Source: Clostridium sp. AF15-31 (GTDB lineage: Bacteria; Bacillota; Clostridia; Lachnospirales; Lachnospiraceae). From it: 64,000 nucleotides of DNA. Location of the stretch: the NCBI RefSeq assembly GCF_003461625.1, contig NZ_QTXL01000008.1:1-64000 (forward strand), in the 5' to 3' direction. Shown here one piece after another: positions 56,536-64,000 of this stretch. Below the pieces are notes generated by a model. It did not search any database. It saw only the letters and a program-made list of their open reading frames with translations, and was not told the origin of the DNA. The number at the start of each line of letters is the position of its first letter. Position 1 is the stretch's first letter. A program made the position numbers and the translations under genes.

Positions 56536-57135
56536 ATGAAGAAATTGATTTTTGCTACGGGTAATGAGAATAAGATGAAAGAAATCCGCATGATCCTTGC
56601 GGATTGTGGATATGAGATCCTGTCGATGAAGGAAGCCGGAATTCAGGCTGACATCGTAGAAGATGGAAAAACATTTGAAGAAAATGCCATCATCAAGGCA
56701 GAGGCGATCCGTAAGATGACAAATTGTCTGGTGCTTGCGGACGATTCTGGTCTGGAGGTAGACTATCTCGATAAAGCACCGGGAATCTACTCTGCAAGAT
56801 TTATGGGTGAAGACACCTCATACCGGATCAAGAATAAGGCGATCATTGATAAGCTTGCCGGTGTTCCGGATGAGAAGCGTACTGCAAGATTCGTATGTGC
56901 AATCGCGGCTGCATTCCCGGATGGAAAGACCATTACCAGACGTGGCACGATTGAAGGAATCATTGGATATGAAGAACGCGGCGAGAATGGATTTGGATAT
57001 GATCCTATCTTCTTCCTGCCGGAGTATGGAAAGTCCACAGCAGAGCTGTCACCGGAAGAAAAGAATACGATCAGCCACAGAGGAAACGCACTTCGCTTGA
57101 TAAAGGAAGTTATAAATGAGAATACTGATAATTAG
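56536..57135 (+). CDS. rdgB: XTP/dITP pyrophosphatase (RdgB/HAM1)
   Basis: ATG at 56536 after AAAGGAGAAG; 199 residues. HAM1 motifs: FATGNENKMKEIRMIL, LADDSGLEVDYLDKAPGIYS then ARFMGE, GFGYDPIFFLPEYGKSTAEL and SHRGNAL. It hydrolyses dITP, ITP and XTP to keep them out of DNA and RNA. It overlaps yfcE by 20 bases. Confidence 0.94.
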   Translation: MKKLIFATGNENKMKEIRMILADCGYEILSMKEAGIQADIVEDGKTFEENAIIKAEAIRKMTNCLVLADDSGLEVDYLDKAPGIYSARFMGEDTSYRIKNKAIIDKLAGVPDEKRTARFVCAIAAAFPDGKTITRRGTIEGIIGYEERGENGFGYDPIFFLPEYGKSTAELSPEEKNTISHRGNALRLIKEVINENTDN

Positions 57136-57649
57136 TGATACACATGGAAGAACCAATACGATTCGGGATGTCTTAGATACGGTGGGTGACATCGATATGT
57201 TTATCCATTTGGGAGATGTCTGCGGAGATGAAGAATATATTTATGATAACGTAACCTGTCCGATCCACATGGTTGCCGGGAATAACGATTGGGATTCCGA
57301 TCTTCCGATGCAGGAGGAATTCATGATCGGCCGGTATAAGGTATTTATCACGCACGGACACCGATACAGTGTCCATTATGGAACGGACCGCTTACAGGAG
57401 TTGATCAAATATGATGGTTACGATATTGTGATGTATGGACACACGCATGTCCAGAATCTGGAACGATATGGCGGAGCTTATATCGTAAATCCGGGCAGTC
57501 TGGCATATCCGCGTGATGGCATGAATGGCAAATACATGCTGCTGGAATTTGATCAGCATGGAACACCATTTTTTGCAGAAAATGAACTGAAACCGAAACG
57601 TCGGATGCGCAGCATATTTGAAGATATGTGGGGCGACCGGGAAGAGTAG
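57116..57649 (+). CDS. YfcE-type metallophosphoesterase
   Basis: ATG at 57116 after AAGGAAGTTATAA, inside the end of rdgB; 177 residues. All five metal motifs of the calcineurin-like fold are present: ISDTHGR, HLGDVCGDE, AGNNDWDSD, THGHRYSVHYG and YGHTHVQN. It belongs to the MJ0936/YfcE phosphodiesterase family; physiological substrate uncertain. Translationally coupled to rdgB. Confidence 0.92.
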   Translation: MRILIISDTHGRTNTIRDVLDTVGDIDMFIHLGDVCGDEEYIYDNVTCPIHMVAGNNDWDSDLPMQEEFMIGRYKVFITHGHRYSVHYGTDRLQELIKYDGYDIVMYGHTHVQNLERYGGAYIVNPGSLAYPRDGMNGKYMLLEFDQHGTPFFAENELKPKRRMRSIFEDMWGDREE

Positions 57650-57679
57650 AGATTATTAGAGACAAGAAAGAGGTCGGCT

Positions 57680-59059
57680 GTGAAGAAACGAGAGATTATA
57701 GAAGGTGTTATAAAAGACTATGATTTCCCAAATAAGGGAAGCTTTGAACTGGATGGCAAAAAAGTGATCGTGAAGGGAGCGCTGCCCGGACAAAAGGTGT
57801 CCTGCATGGTATCCAAGGTGCGTAAGGATAAGGCAGAGGCACGTCTGTTGGATGTGCTGGAACGTTCTGAGATCGAAGATGCAGTACCACCATGTCCACA
57901 GTTTGGTATTTGCGGCGGCTGTGCATACCAGACCATGAGCTATGAGCATCAGTTGGAGTTAAAGGCCGGACAGGTGAAGAAGCTGTTAGATGGTGTGATC
58001 GATTCGGAGGCACATCCATATGAATGGGAGGGCATCATCGGCTCGCCAGTTACAACTGCATACCGGAATAAGATGGAGTATTCATTTGGCGACGAATATA
58101 AGGATGGCCCGTTGGTGCTGGGGCTTCATAAGAAAAACAGCATGTATGATATCGTTCCTGTCTGTAATTGCGTGATCGTAAGCGAAGATTATAACAGGAT
58201 CGTTTCTTATACGATGGAATTCGCAAGGGCGCATGGACTGTCCTATCATAAGAAAATGCAGCATGTAGGACTGCTTCGTCATCTGGTGCTTCGCCAGTCC
58301 AAGACAAATGGCGGACTTCTGGTAAATCTTGTAACCAGCACGGACGGATTAGAGAATCTGGATCTGAATGCATATGTAGAAGGGCTTCTGGCACTTCCGC
58401 TTGACGGAACGATCATTGGTATTCTCCATACGGCAAATGATTCTCTGGCGGATGCTGTTGTGCCGGAGAAGGTAACGCTGTTATACGGAAGAGATTATAT
58501 CGAGGAAGAGGTGCTGGGACTGCATTTCCAGATCTCACCATTCTCATTTTTCCAGACAAATACAAAGAGTGCGGAACGACTGTACAGCAAAGCCCGTGAA
58601 TATGCCGGAGATACCAAGAACAAGCTGATCTTCGACTTATATAGCGGAACCGGAACGATCGCCCAGATGTTATCACCGGTTGCCTCCAAGGTTATCGGCG
58701 TAGAGATCGTGGAAGAAGCCGTCGAAGCTGCAAGAGAAAATGCAAAGAGCAATGGACTTGATAACTGCGAATTCATCGCAGGCGATGTCTTAAAGGTCAT
58801 CGACACCATCGAGGAAAAACCGGATCTCATCATCCTCGATCCACCGAGAGATGGCATCAATCCAAAGGCGCTCCTTAAGATCATCAACTACGGTGTAGAT
58901 GAGATCGTCTATATCAGTTGCAAGCCAACCTCTCTCGCAAGAGATCTTGTGACCTTGCAGGAGCATGGATATTATGTGAAAAAGGCATGTGCGGTGGATC
59001 AGTTTGTGAATACGGGGCATGTTGAAACAGTCTGCCTTCTGTCAAGAAAAGCCCAATAA
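57680..59059 (+). CDS. rlmD: 23S rRNA (uracil-5-)-methyltransferase RlmD/RumA type
   Basis: GTG start at 57680 after AAAGAGG; 459 residues. An N-terminal TRAM domain (about 1-58) is followed by the iron-sulfur cysteines CPQFGICGGCAYQTMSYEHQ, the SAM motif FDLYSGTGTIAQML, ILDPPRDGINPKALL and the catalytic Cys in YISCKPTSLARDL. It makes m5U in 23S rRNA. The last 14-15 codons (GHVETVCLLSRKAQ) are repeated at 60209-60250, so its 3' end is an attachment site, as known for many integrative elements that use rumA/rlmD. Confidence 0.93.
   Translation: MKKREIIEGVIKDYDFPNKGSFELDGKKVIVKGALPGQKVSCMVSKVRKDKAEARLLDVLERSEIEDAVPPCPQFGICGGCAYQTMSYEHQLELKAGQVKKLLDGVIDSEAHPYEWEGIIGSPVTTAYRNKMEYSFGDEYKDGPLVLGLHKKNSMYDIVPVCNCVIVSEDYNRIVSYTMEFARAHGLSYHKKMQHVGLLRHLVLRQSKTNGGLLVNLVTSTDGLENLDLNAYVEGLLALPLDGTIIGILHTANDSLADAVVPEKVTLLYGRDYIEEEVLGLHFQISPFSFFQTNTKSAERLYSKAREYAGDTKNKLIFDLYSGTGTIAQMLSPVASKVIGVEIVEEAVEAARENAKSNGLDNCEFIAGDVLKVIDTIEEKPDLIILDPPRDGINPKALLKIINYGVDEIVYISCKPTSLARDLVTLQEHGYYVKKACAVDQFVNTGHVETVCLLSRKAQ
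59015..59059 (+). repeat. rlmD 3' end, attachment copy 1
   Basis: Encodes GHVETVCLLSRKAQ and stop. Compare GNIETVCLLSRKP and stop at 60209-60250; many third positions differ while the protein is kept. Confidence 0.78.
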
Positions 59060-59261
59060 ATCAAAGGATTTCGCCATTTGGGGAATAAAATAGATGTGTG
59101 TTTCTGTTTCCGTAGAGTGATGATATAACTGGAGGTTTACCCCAGGGGATAGGCTTTTGGGAATAAGAAATACACATTTGGGCGAAAGGATACTTTTTCG
59201 CAAAAGAAATGAAGAGCAGATTAATAAAATTATTTGGTAATATAGCATAGGAGGAAATAGA

Positions 59262-60098
59262 GTGACTACTGAGTTATTGGAGATAATGAAAGCAGATATA
59301 AAACGATGCGAAGATGCTCAAGAATCAAACAATGGTACGCATAGCTTATATCAGGCACTAATTGCAAAATACAACGGTATATTTGAAGATTTTGGGAAGG
59401 ATATACCGACATCAGGGAAAGCATGTGCTGTTGGTAGTGCGCTGAATTACAGACCAGAATTAAATGCTATCAAAGAAAAATTGGAATTGATTATTGCGAC
59501 AGATAAAGAAAAAGATCCTTTATTTGATTTTAAATCTATGTATGAAGAAGATTTGGAATCTTTAAAACAAGCTATATCTGATTCTGCAAATGAGGTGACA
59601 CCTGAAATCGCTAAACAGCAATTGTATAAAGATGTAACTGCAAAGTATGAAGCATATGTACCAAAGCTTAATGTAGGATTATATGGATATGAGGAAGCGA
59701 TTGGAATTTACGATGAAGTGGCCGGACAAGAACTGTTTTATGACTTAAGACAAATTTATAATAAAATGCTGACTTTTAAAGCATTGGGATATCCGGCACT
59801 TATAGAAACAATTCCTCAGAGTGTCCCAATGGTGCAGATAACAAATACAAATGAAAACAAAGTTGACATCAATATTACCTTTAGTGATGTAAGAAAAGAA
59901 ATTGAGAATATGTCGGCGTTGCCGGATGCTGAAATAGAGGAAATCTTGAATAAAATTAACCAATTAGAAAAAATCGTTAAATCTTCAGACCGCAAATCAA
60001 AAAAGTGGGAAAATGCAAAAGGAATTGTTAAATGGATTGCTGATAAAGGCGTTGATGTAGGAATTGCGTTGTTGCCACTGTTATTGCAGATTAAGTAG
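59262..60098 (+). CDS. orphan protein with Abi-like C-terminal hydrophobic module
   Basis: GTG start at 59262 after TAGGAGGAAATA; 278 residues. It is the only gene between the two rlmD 3'-end copies. The N-terminal 200 residues are helical and unrecognised (LYQALIAKYNGIFEDFGKDI). The C-terminus has a coiled segment ALPDAEIEEILNKINQLEKI, then KWENAKGIVKWIADKGVDVG and IALLPLLLQIK. This kind of tail (charged coil, then GVDVGIALLPLLL) is shared by several orphan and AbiTii-type abortive-infection proteins. A membrane-acting defence role is inference. AT content is higher than in rlmD. Confidence 0.55.
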   Translation: MTTELLEIMKADIKRCEDAQESNNGTHSLYQALIAKYNGIFEDFGKDIPTSGKACAVGSALNYRPELNAIKEKLELIIATDKEKDPLFDFKSMYEEDLESLKQAISDSANEVTPEIAKQQLYKDVTAKYEAYVPKLNVGLYGYEEAIGIYDEVAGQELFYDLRQIYNKMLTFKALGYPALIETIPQSVPMVQITNTNENKVDINITFSDVRKEIENMSALPDAEIEEILNKINQLEKIVKSSDRKSKKWENAKGIVKWIADKGVDVGIALLPLLLQIK

Positions 60099-60208
60099 GA
60101 ATACATAGGAACATAGTGTGAGGAATGCTGTAAACGGGGATAAAACCATTACCCCACTTTAAAAATCCATTGCATACTTTCGCTATGCAGTATAAAATAA
60201 GTGTTCAG
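60099..60208 (+). other. right end of the first rlmD insert
   Basis: The segment holds GGGG...CCCC and GCATA-CTTTCGC-TATGC small dyads, possible recombinase arm or terminator structures. No gene. Confidence 0.4.
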
Positions 60209-60250
60209 GGGAATATTGAAACCGTCTGTCTGCTTTCAAGGAAACCTTGA
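60209..60250 (+). repeat. rlmD 3' end, attachment copy 2
   Basis: Encodes GNIETVCLLSRKP and stop in the same frame arrangement as the end of rlmD. It marks the end of the 1.2-kb insert and the start of a further insert that leaves the window. Confidence 0.78.
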
Positions 60251-60442
60251 TTTTCTGCGGTTTGTGGGATATTAAGGAGCGAAAATGGATGTGTGTTTTG
60301 TAGCCTTATGAATGAATCATTTGAATATCGTAGCAGAGGGGTGTTTTGAGACTCTGCTGAATAATAGGCTTTTGCTAAAAGGTATCACTTTTGCGAAAAT
60401 GTATGATATCTCCCGGCAGGAGCCTTTTTGTATAAAGATAAC

Positions 60443-60609
60443 TTGACTTATAAATCTTACTGATGTAATATTTACACAAGTCCAGCAGGATTGCGGACGA
60501 AATTTTTTTGCTGCGAAATCTTACACATGTAATAAAAAAGGAGGAATGCATAGTACGATATACCCAGCAAATAGAAATTTTTTATTTCAAAATCTTACGA
60601 ATGTAATAT
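60443..60609 (+). promoter_or_regulatory. three BlaI/MecI-type operators with promoter
   Basis: AAATCTTAC-N2-3-TGTAATA occurs three times, centred on TACTGATGTA (60458-60467), TACACATGTA (60522-60531) and TACGAATGTA (60596-60605). The second is a perfect TACA-NN-TGTA, the core bound by BlaI/MecI. The first lies between TTGACT (60443-60448) and TAATAT (60466-60471), a 17-base-spaced promoter, so a bound repressor would block it. The rest of 60251-60678 shows a left-end-like stretch similar in words to 59075-59190 and no gene. Confidence 0.68.
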
Positions 60610-60678
60610 TTTGAAGATATAGTGTACATTGAAAATAGAATATGACCATATCAGCAATGAAAATAAATGGAGGTCAAT

Positions 60679-62801
60679 ATGAAGAAAGGAAAAAGCAGAA
60701 ACAAGCGAAAGAAAACAAGAAGCAGGCTCCTATGGATTGCGATTGCTGTTATAGGAATAGCTGCGGTAATTTCTGCGGTATGTGTGGCAGGAATGTTGGA
60801 AACAAAAGAAAATGCCTGGAGGACACAGGAAGAACTTCTGGTGGAGTACATGTATCATATCCCCAAAAAGGAATATGAAGAAATGTATGCGATGTTGCAC
60901 GTTGAGGTATCGGGAAGTATCAGTCAGGAGGATTTCATAAAACGCAACTCAGCTATTTATGAAGGCATAGAAGTCCAGAATATGGCTGTCCGGATTATTG
61001 CATATGACGAGGAGCAAATGACGGTAACCTACCAGACTTCTTTCGATACAGTTGCAGGAACTATCAGCTTTGAGAATGAAGCACTTTTCCTAAAAGACGA
61101 AGAAAGATATAAGTTGGTTTGGGATGATTCCATGATTTTTCCGAATTTGACTTCTACAGATAAAGTAAGAGTTTCCACTACACAGGCAGTAAGAGGAGAA
61201 ATTCTGGATAGGAACGGACGTGTCCTTGCAGGAAAAGGTATAGCTTCTTCGGTTGGAATCGTTCCGGGCAAGTTGGAAAACAGAGAGGAAGCAATCGCAC
61301 AGGTTGCAGAACTGTTGGAAACAACTCCGGAAGCGATAGAAAAGAAGCTGTCGGCACAGTGGGTAAAGGATGATTCCTTTGTGCCGATAAAAACCATTCC
61401 GAGGGTTGAAGAAATCGAGTTGATGAAGATTGAACCGGACGAAGAGGTGCTGAAAGAAAAGGAAAGACATGAAAAGTTGCTGGAAATTCCCAGAGTGATG
61501 ATATCTGATGTTGAAGTGTGTGAATACCCATTAGGGGAAGCTGTTGCACATTTGGTCGGGTATGTTCAAAGCGTTACTGCGGAAGATTTAGAGGAACATG
61601 CAGGAGAAGGCTATACAGCCAATAGTGTAATCGGCAGAAGCGGAATGGAGGGATTATTTGAGAGTGAACTGAAAGGCCAGAACGGTTGCAGGATTTACAT
61701 TGTAAATTCGGAAGGCAAAGAGAAGGAGGAACTGGCTTGTATTCTGGTACAGCATGGGCAGGATATTCAGCTTACGATAGATGCCAATTTGCAGGTTTCC
61801 TTGTACGAACAGTTTAAGGAAGATAAAAGCTGCTCAGTGGCTATGAATCCTTATACCGGAGAGGTATTAGCTTTGGTCAGCACACCGTCCTATGACAATA
61901 ACGATTTTATTATGGGATTGTCCAGTGAACAGTGGACTGCGCTTAACGAGGATGAGAATAAGCCAATGTATAATCGGTTCCGGCAAGTGTGGTGTCCGAG
62001 GTCTACATTCAAGCCAATTACCGCTGCGGTCGGCTTGGAATCAGGAGCAATCGATCCGATGGAAGATTACGGTAATGTAGGCTTAAGCTGGCAAAAGGAT
62101 GCATCGTGGGGTTCTTATCATGTAACAACACTCCATGCATATGAACCAGTCATTTTAGAGAATGCTTTGATTTATTCCGATAATATTTATTTCGCAAAGG
62201 CAGCATTAAAGATTGGTTCGGATGAGTTGGAAAGTTCTTTGACACGGCTTGGTTTCAATGAGAAACTGCCATTTGAGATTAAGATGGCAGAGTCGCAGTA
62301 TTCCAATACAGAGAGAATTGAAACTGAAATACAGTTAGCTGACAGCGGTTACGGACAAGGACAAGTTTTAGTGAATCCGTTACATATGGCTTGTATCTAT
62401 TCTGCTTTCTGTAATGGGGGAAATGTTATAAAGCCGTATTTAGTATATCAGAAAGACGCAGTAGCTGAGTATTGGATTCCGGGAGCCTTTTCTATGAGAC
62501 AGCAAGCCGTGTATTGGAAGGAACAAAGAAGGTTGTGAATGATCCTAATGGAACTGGATATGCAGCCCATCGGAATGACATTCTTTTAGCAGGAAAAACA
62601 GGCACGGCAGAAATCAAGGCATCGAAGGATGATACTTCGGGTACGAAATTAGGATGGTTTGCAATTTTTACAGCAGAAGATACGGTAGAACGTCCTATAT
62701 TGATTATCAGCATGGTAGAAGATGTGAAAGGAAGAGGAGGAAGCGGATATGTTGTTAAGAAAGACAAGCTGGTTCTGGAAGAGTGGTTTGGCAGCAATTA
62801 G
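60679..62801 (+). pseudogene. mecA-like penicillin-binding protein, interrupted by a frameshift
   Basis: ATG at 60679 after TGGAGGT. Signal anchor (LLWIAIAVIGIAAVISAVCV), an NTF2-like MecA_N domain (about 45-155), a dimerisation region (TTQAVRGEILDRNG) and the transpeptidase with STFKPITAA (SxxK, Ser about 442) and YSDNIYFAKAA (SxN, about 500). The first frame stops at 62538 after WIPGAFSM. The remaining domain, with AGKTGTAEIKA (KTG) and SMVEDVKGRGGSGY, continues in another frame to 62801. A one-base change in the TTTT run at 62488-62491 explains the shift. Without KTG the shorter product cannot act on beta-lactams or peptidoglycan. Sequencing error is possible. Confidence 0.78.
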
Positions 62802-63990
62802 TTTTGTATTAATACTTAGTATTTCGGGGTGCAGTGATGCACCCCCGGAAGAAAATACAGTTTCGGAAACGGTAATAGATGTTCAGGCTATTCAAGAAGA
62901 ATCAGAGGAGGATGCAGATGAAATTATAAGCGTCTGCATTGATCTTTATGAGAAAGCAGAAGAAGAAAATAAATTAGCGGAGTTGGAAACAATCCGTAGT
63001 ATTGTAAATCGTCTTGGAGAAAATGGTTATTCGGCAGTTGACAGTAAAAACCAGATTGATATGACTGAGCCGGAGCAGGTGGCCAACTTCTGCGAAATGG
63101 TAGATGAGAAGGAAGAGGCAGAAATATCCATTATTGAGGTCAGTTATTTGCCGGGTTTTGTAAAATACGATTTGCAGACAAAAGATGGAAATGTAGATGT
63201 GGTCAGAAGCTATTACAAGTACGAAAACGGAAATATACAAAGAAATACAACAGGAAGCTATCAGGCAGAATACTGGAACTATACAGAAGAAGGATATCTG
63301 ATGTTTTCTGGAAGTTGGTATTCAGAAGAACTATATATTCTTACATTAAGCGGAGTGGAAAAGGATACTGCATTGCGGGTGCAACCGTTGGATGAGACAT
63401 GTAGGATGCTGACTCGGAAGTATCTCACACCAATCGGCTTTGAACAAAATAATATGTTCATTGTAGATTGGAGCGAGGACGATTTTGGAGATTTGAATTT
63501 CTATGATATGTATGACATTCTCTATCCCAAAGTAAGTGGTCAATATGTCCCCTATGTTGCAGATGACAATTTAGGAGTCGGTGCGGTTTACCGGATTCCG
63601 AAGGAGGAATTTGAAAGCGTTATCATGACCTACTTCAATATTGATAGTGAAACGCTGCAATCCAAAACGGTCTATTATTCCGAAGATTCCACCTATGAAT
63701 ATAAGCCGAGAGGGTTTGAAGAAGTGGAGTACCCGGAATATCCATATTCAGAGGTGGTTGGATTCACGGAGAACAGCGATGGAACAATTACACTTACAGC
63801 TAATGTGGTATTTCCGCATTCGGGAAATTCAAAGGTATATGCCCATGAGGTTGTGGTCCGTCCTTTGGAGGACGGTGGGGTACAATATGTTTCCAACCGA
63901 ATTATACCTTCCGAGGATAATAGTGAGGAAACATGGCATACACCACGTTTGACAGCGGAGGAATGGGAAGAATTGTACGGAGGCGAATAA
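62749..63990 (+). CDS. lipoprotein downstream of the PBP (DUF6070-like)
   Basis: ATG at 62749 after GAGGAGGAAGCGGAT, overlapping the PBP frame by 53 bases; 413 residues. The N-terminal hydrophobic stretch ends in a lipobox SISGC (Cys about 28), so it is an extracytoplasmic lipoprotein. The rest is acidic with beta-type motifs (SYLPGFVKYDLQTKDGNVDV, FMYDILYPKVSGQYVPYV region). I place it only tentatively with DUF6070, a family I associate with such bla-type loci. Coupled to the PBP, so probably part of the same inducible response. Confidence 0.6.
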   Translation: MLLRKTSWFWKSGLAAISFVLILSISGCSDAPPEENTVSETVIDVQAIQEESEEDADEIISVCIDLYEKAEEENKLAELETIRSIVNRLGENGYSAVDSKNQIDMTEPEQVANFCEMVDEKEEAEISIIEVSYLPGFVKYDLQTKDGNVDVVRSYYKYENGNIQRNTTGSYQAEYWNYTEEGYLMFSGSWYSEELYILTLSGVEKDTALRVQPLDETCRMLTRKYLTPIGFEQNNMFIVDWSEDDFGDLNFYDMYDILYPKVSGQYVPYVADDNLGVGAVYRIPKEEFESVIMTYFNIDSETLQSKTVYYSEDSTYEYKPRGFEEVEYPEYPYSEVVGFTENSDGTITLTANVVFPHSGNSKVYAHEVVVRPLEDGGVQYVSNRIIPSEDNSEETWHTPRLTAEEWEELYGGE

Positions 63991-64000
63991 TGGAAGATGT
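63990..64000 (+). CDS. start of a further gene at the window edge
   Basis: ATGGAAGATGT begins in the TAATG overlap with the lipoprotein stop. Only 11 bases are visible. By analogy with bla/mec loci it could be a regulator or sensor, but nothing can be read. Confidence 0.3.

Noticed and set aside
60546-60614. A 22-codon leader-peptide-like ORF between the second and third BlaI/MecI-type operators
   Set aside because: AAAGGAGGA is only about one base from the ATG, too close for initiation, and it spans the third operator.

Overview
The window looks like a chromosome segment of a low-to-moderate GC Clostridia, most likely a gut Lachnospiraceae. The grounds are the rplJ-rplL-rpoB-rpoC and rpsL-rpsG-fusA-tuf clusters, clostridial families (DUF3793 with flavodoxin, PrsW, BspA-type LRR surface protein, LrgA/LrgB) and strong AGGAGG ribosome binding sites. 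The species cannot be named from sequence alone. Nearly all genes are on the + strand; only a flavodoxin/DUF3793 pair is on the - strand.

Layout. 1-4.4 kb: the end of an Rpn-type nuclease gene, a secreted LRR protein and a MotA/MotB-like motor pair. 4.6-20 kb: core expression machinery (fabF, L10 leader, rplJL, rpoBC, rpsL, rpsG, fusA, tuf) with clear promoters and leaders. 20-36.9 kb: AT-rich foreign DNA inserted at the 3' end of tuf. 37-59 kb: ordinary core and metabolic genes (SPOUT methyltransferase, LrgAB, DNA repair, oleate hydratase, enolase, PrsW, RNA methyltransferases, cysteine protease, RdgB, YfcE, RlmD). 59-64 kb: a second accessory zone at the 3' end of rlmD.

The most interesting structure is at tuf. 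The last 18 codons of tuf, stop included, occur four times (ending at 19952, 24310, 26280 and 36918) and delimit three tandem inserts of about 4.4, 2.0 and 10.6 kb. Inserts 1 and 3 share a left end (terminator plus a decayed TnpV gene) and a 176-bp right end, but carry unrelated cargo: an ATPase/TOPRIM pair with a small basic peptide and an unknown protein in insert 1, and a Druantia type III-like pair plus a DUF1016 nuclease in insert 3. Insert 2 has different termini and carries a truncated RelA/SpoT-domain gene and an alpha/beta hydrolase. No recombinase is visible in any of them. They look like integrase-less defence cassettes stacked at one essential gene, each restoring the tuf C-terminus and most bringing a new terminator.

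A second array of the same logic exists at rlmD: its last codons are repeated at 60209-60250, enclosing a 1.2-kb insert with one orphan gene that has an Abi-like C-terminus. The next insert runs off the window and carries a mecA-like penicillin-binding protein, broken by a frameshift, behind three BlaI/MecI-type operators, then a lipoprotein. A third, weaker 3'-end duplication flanks the TrmH-type gene at 38 kb.
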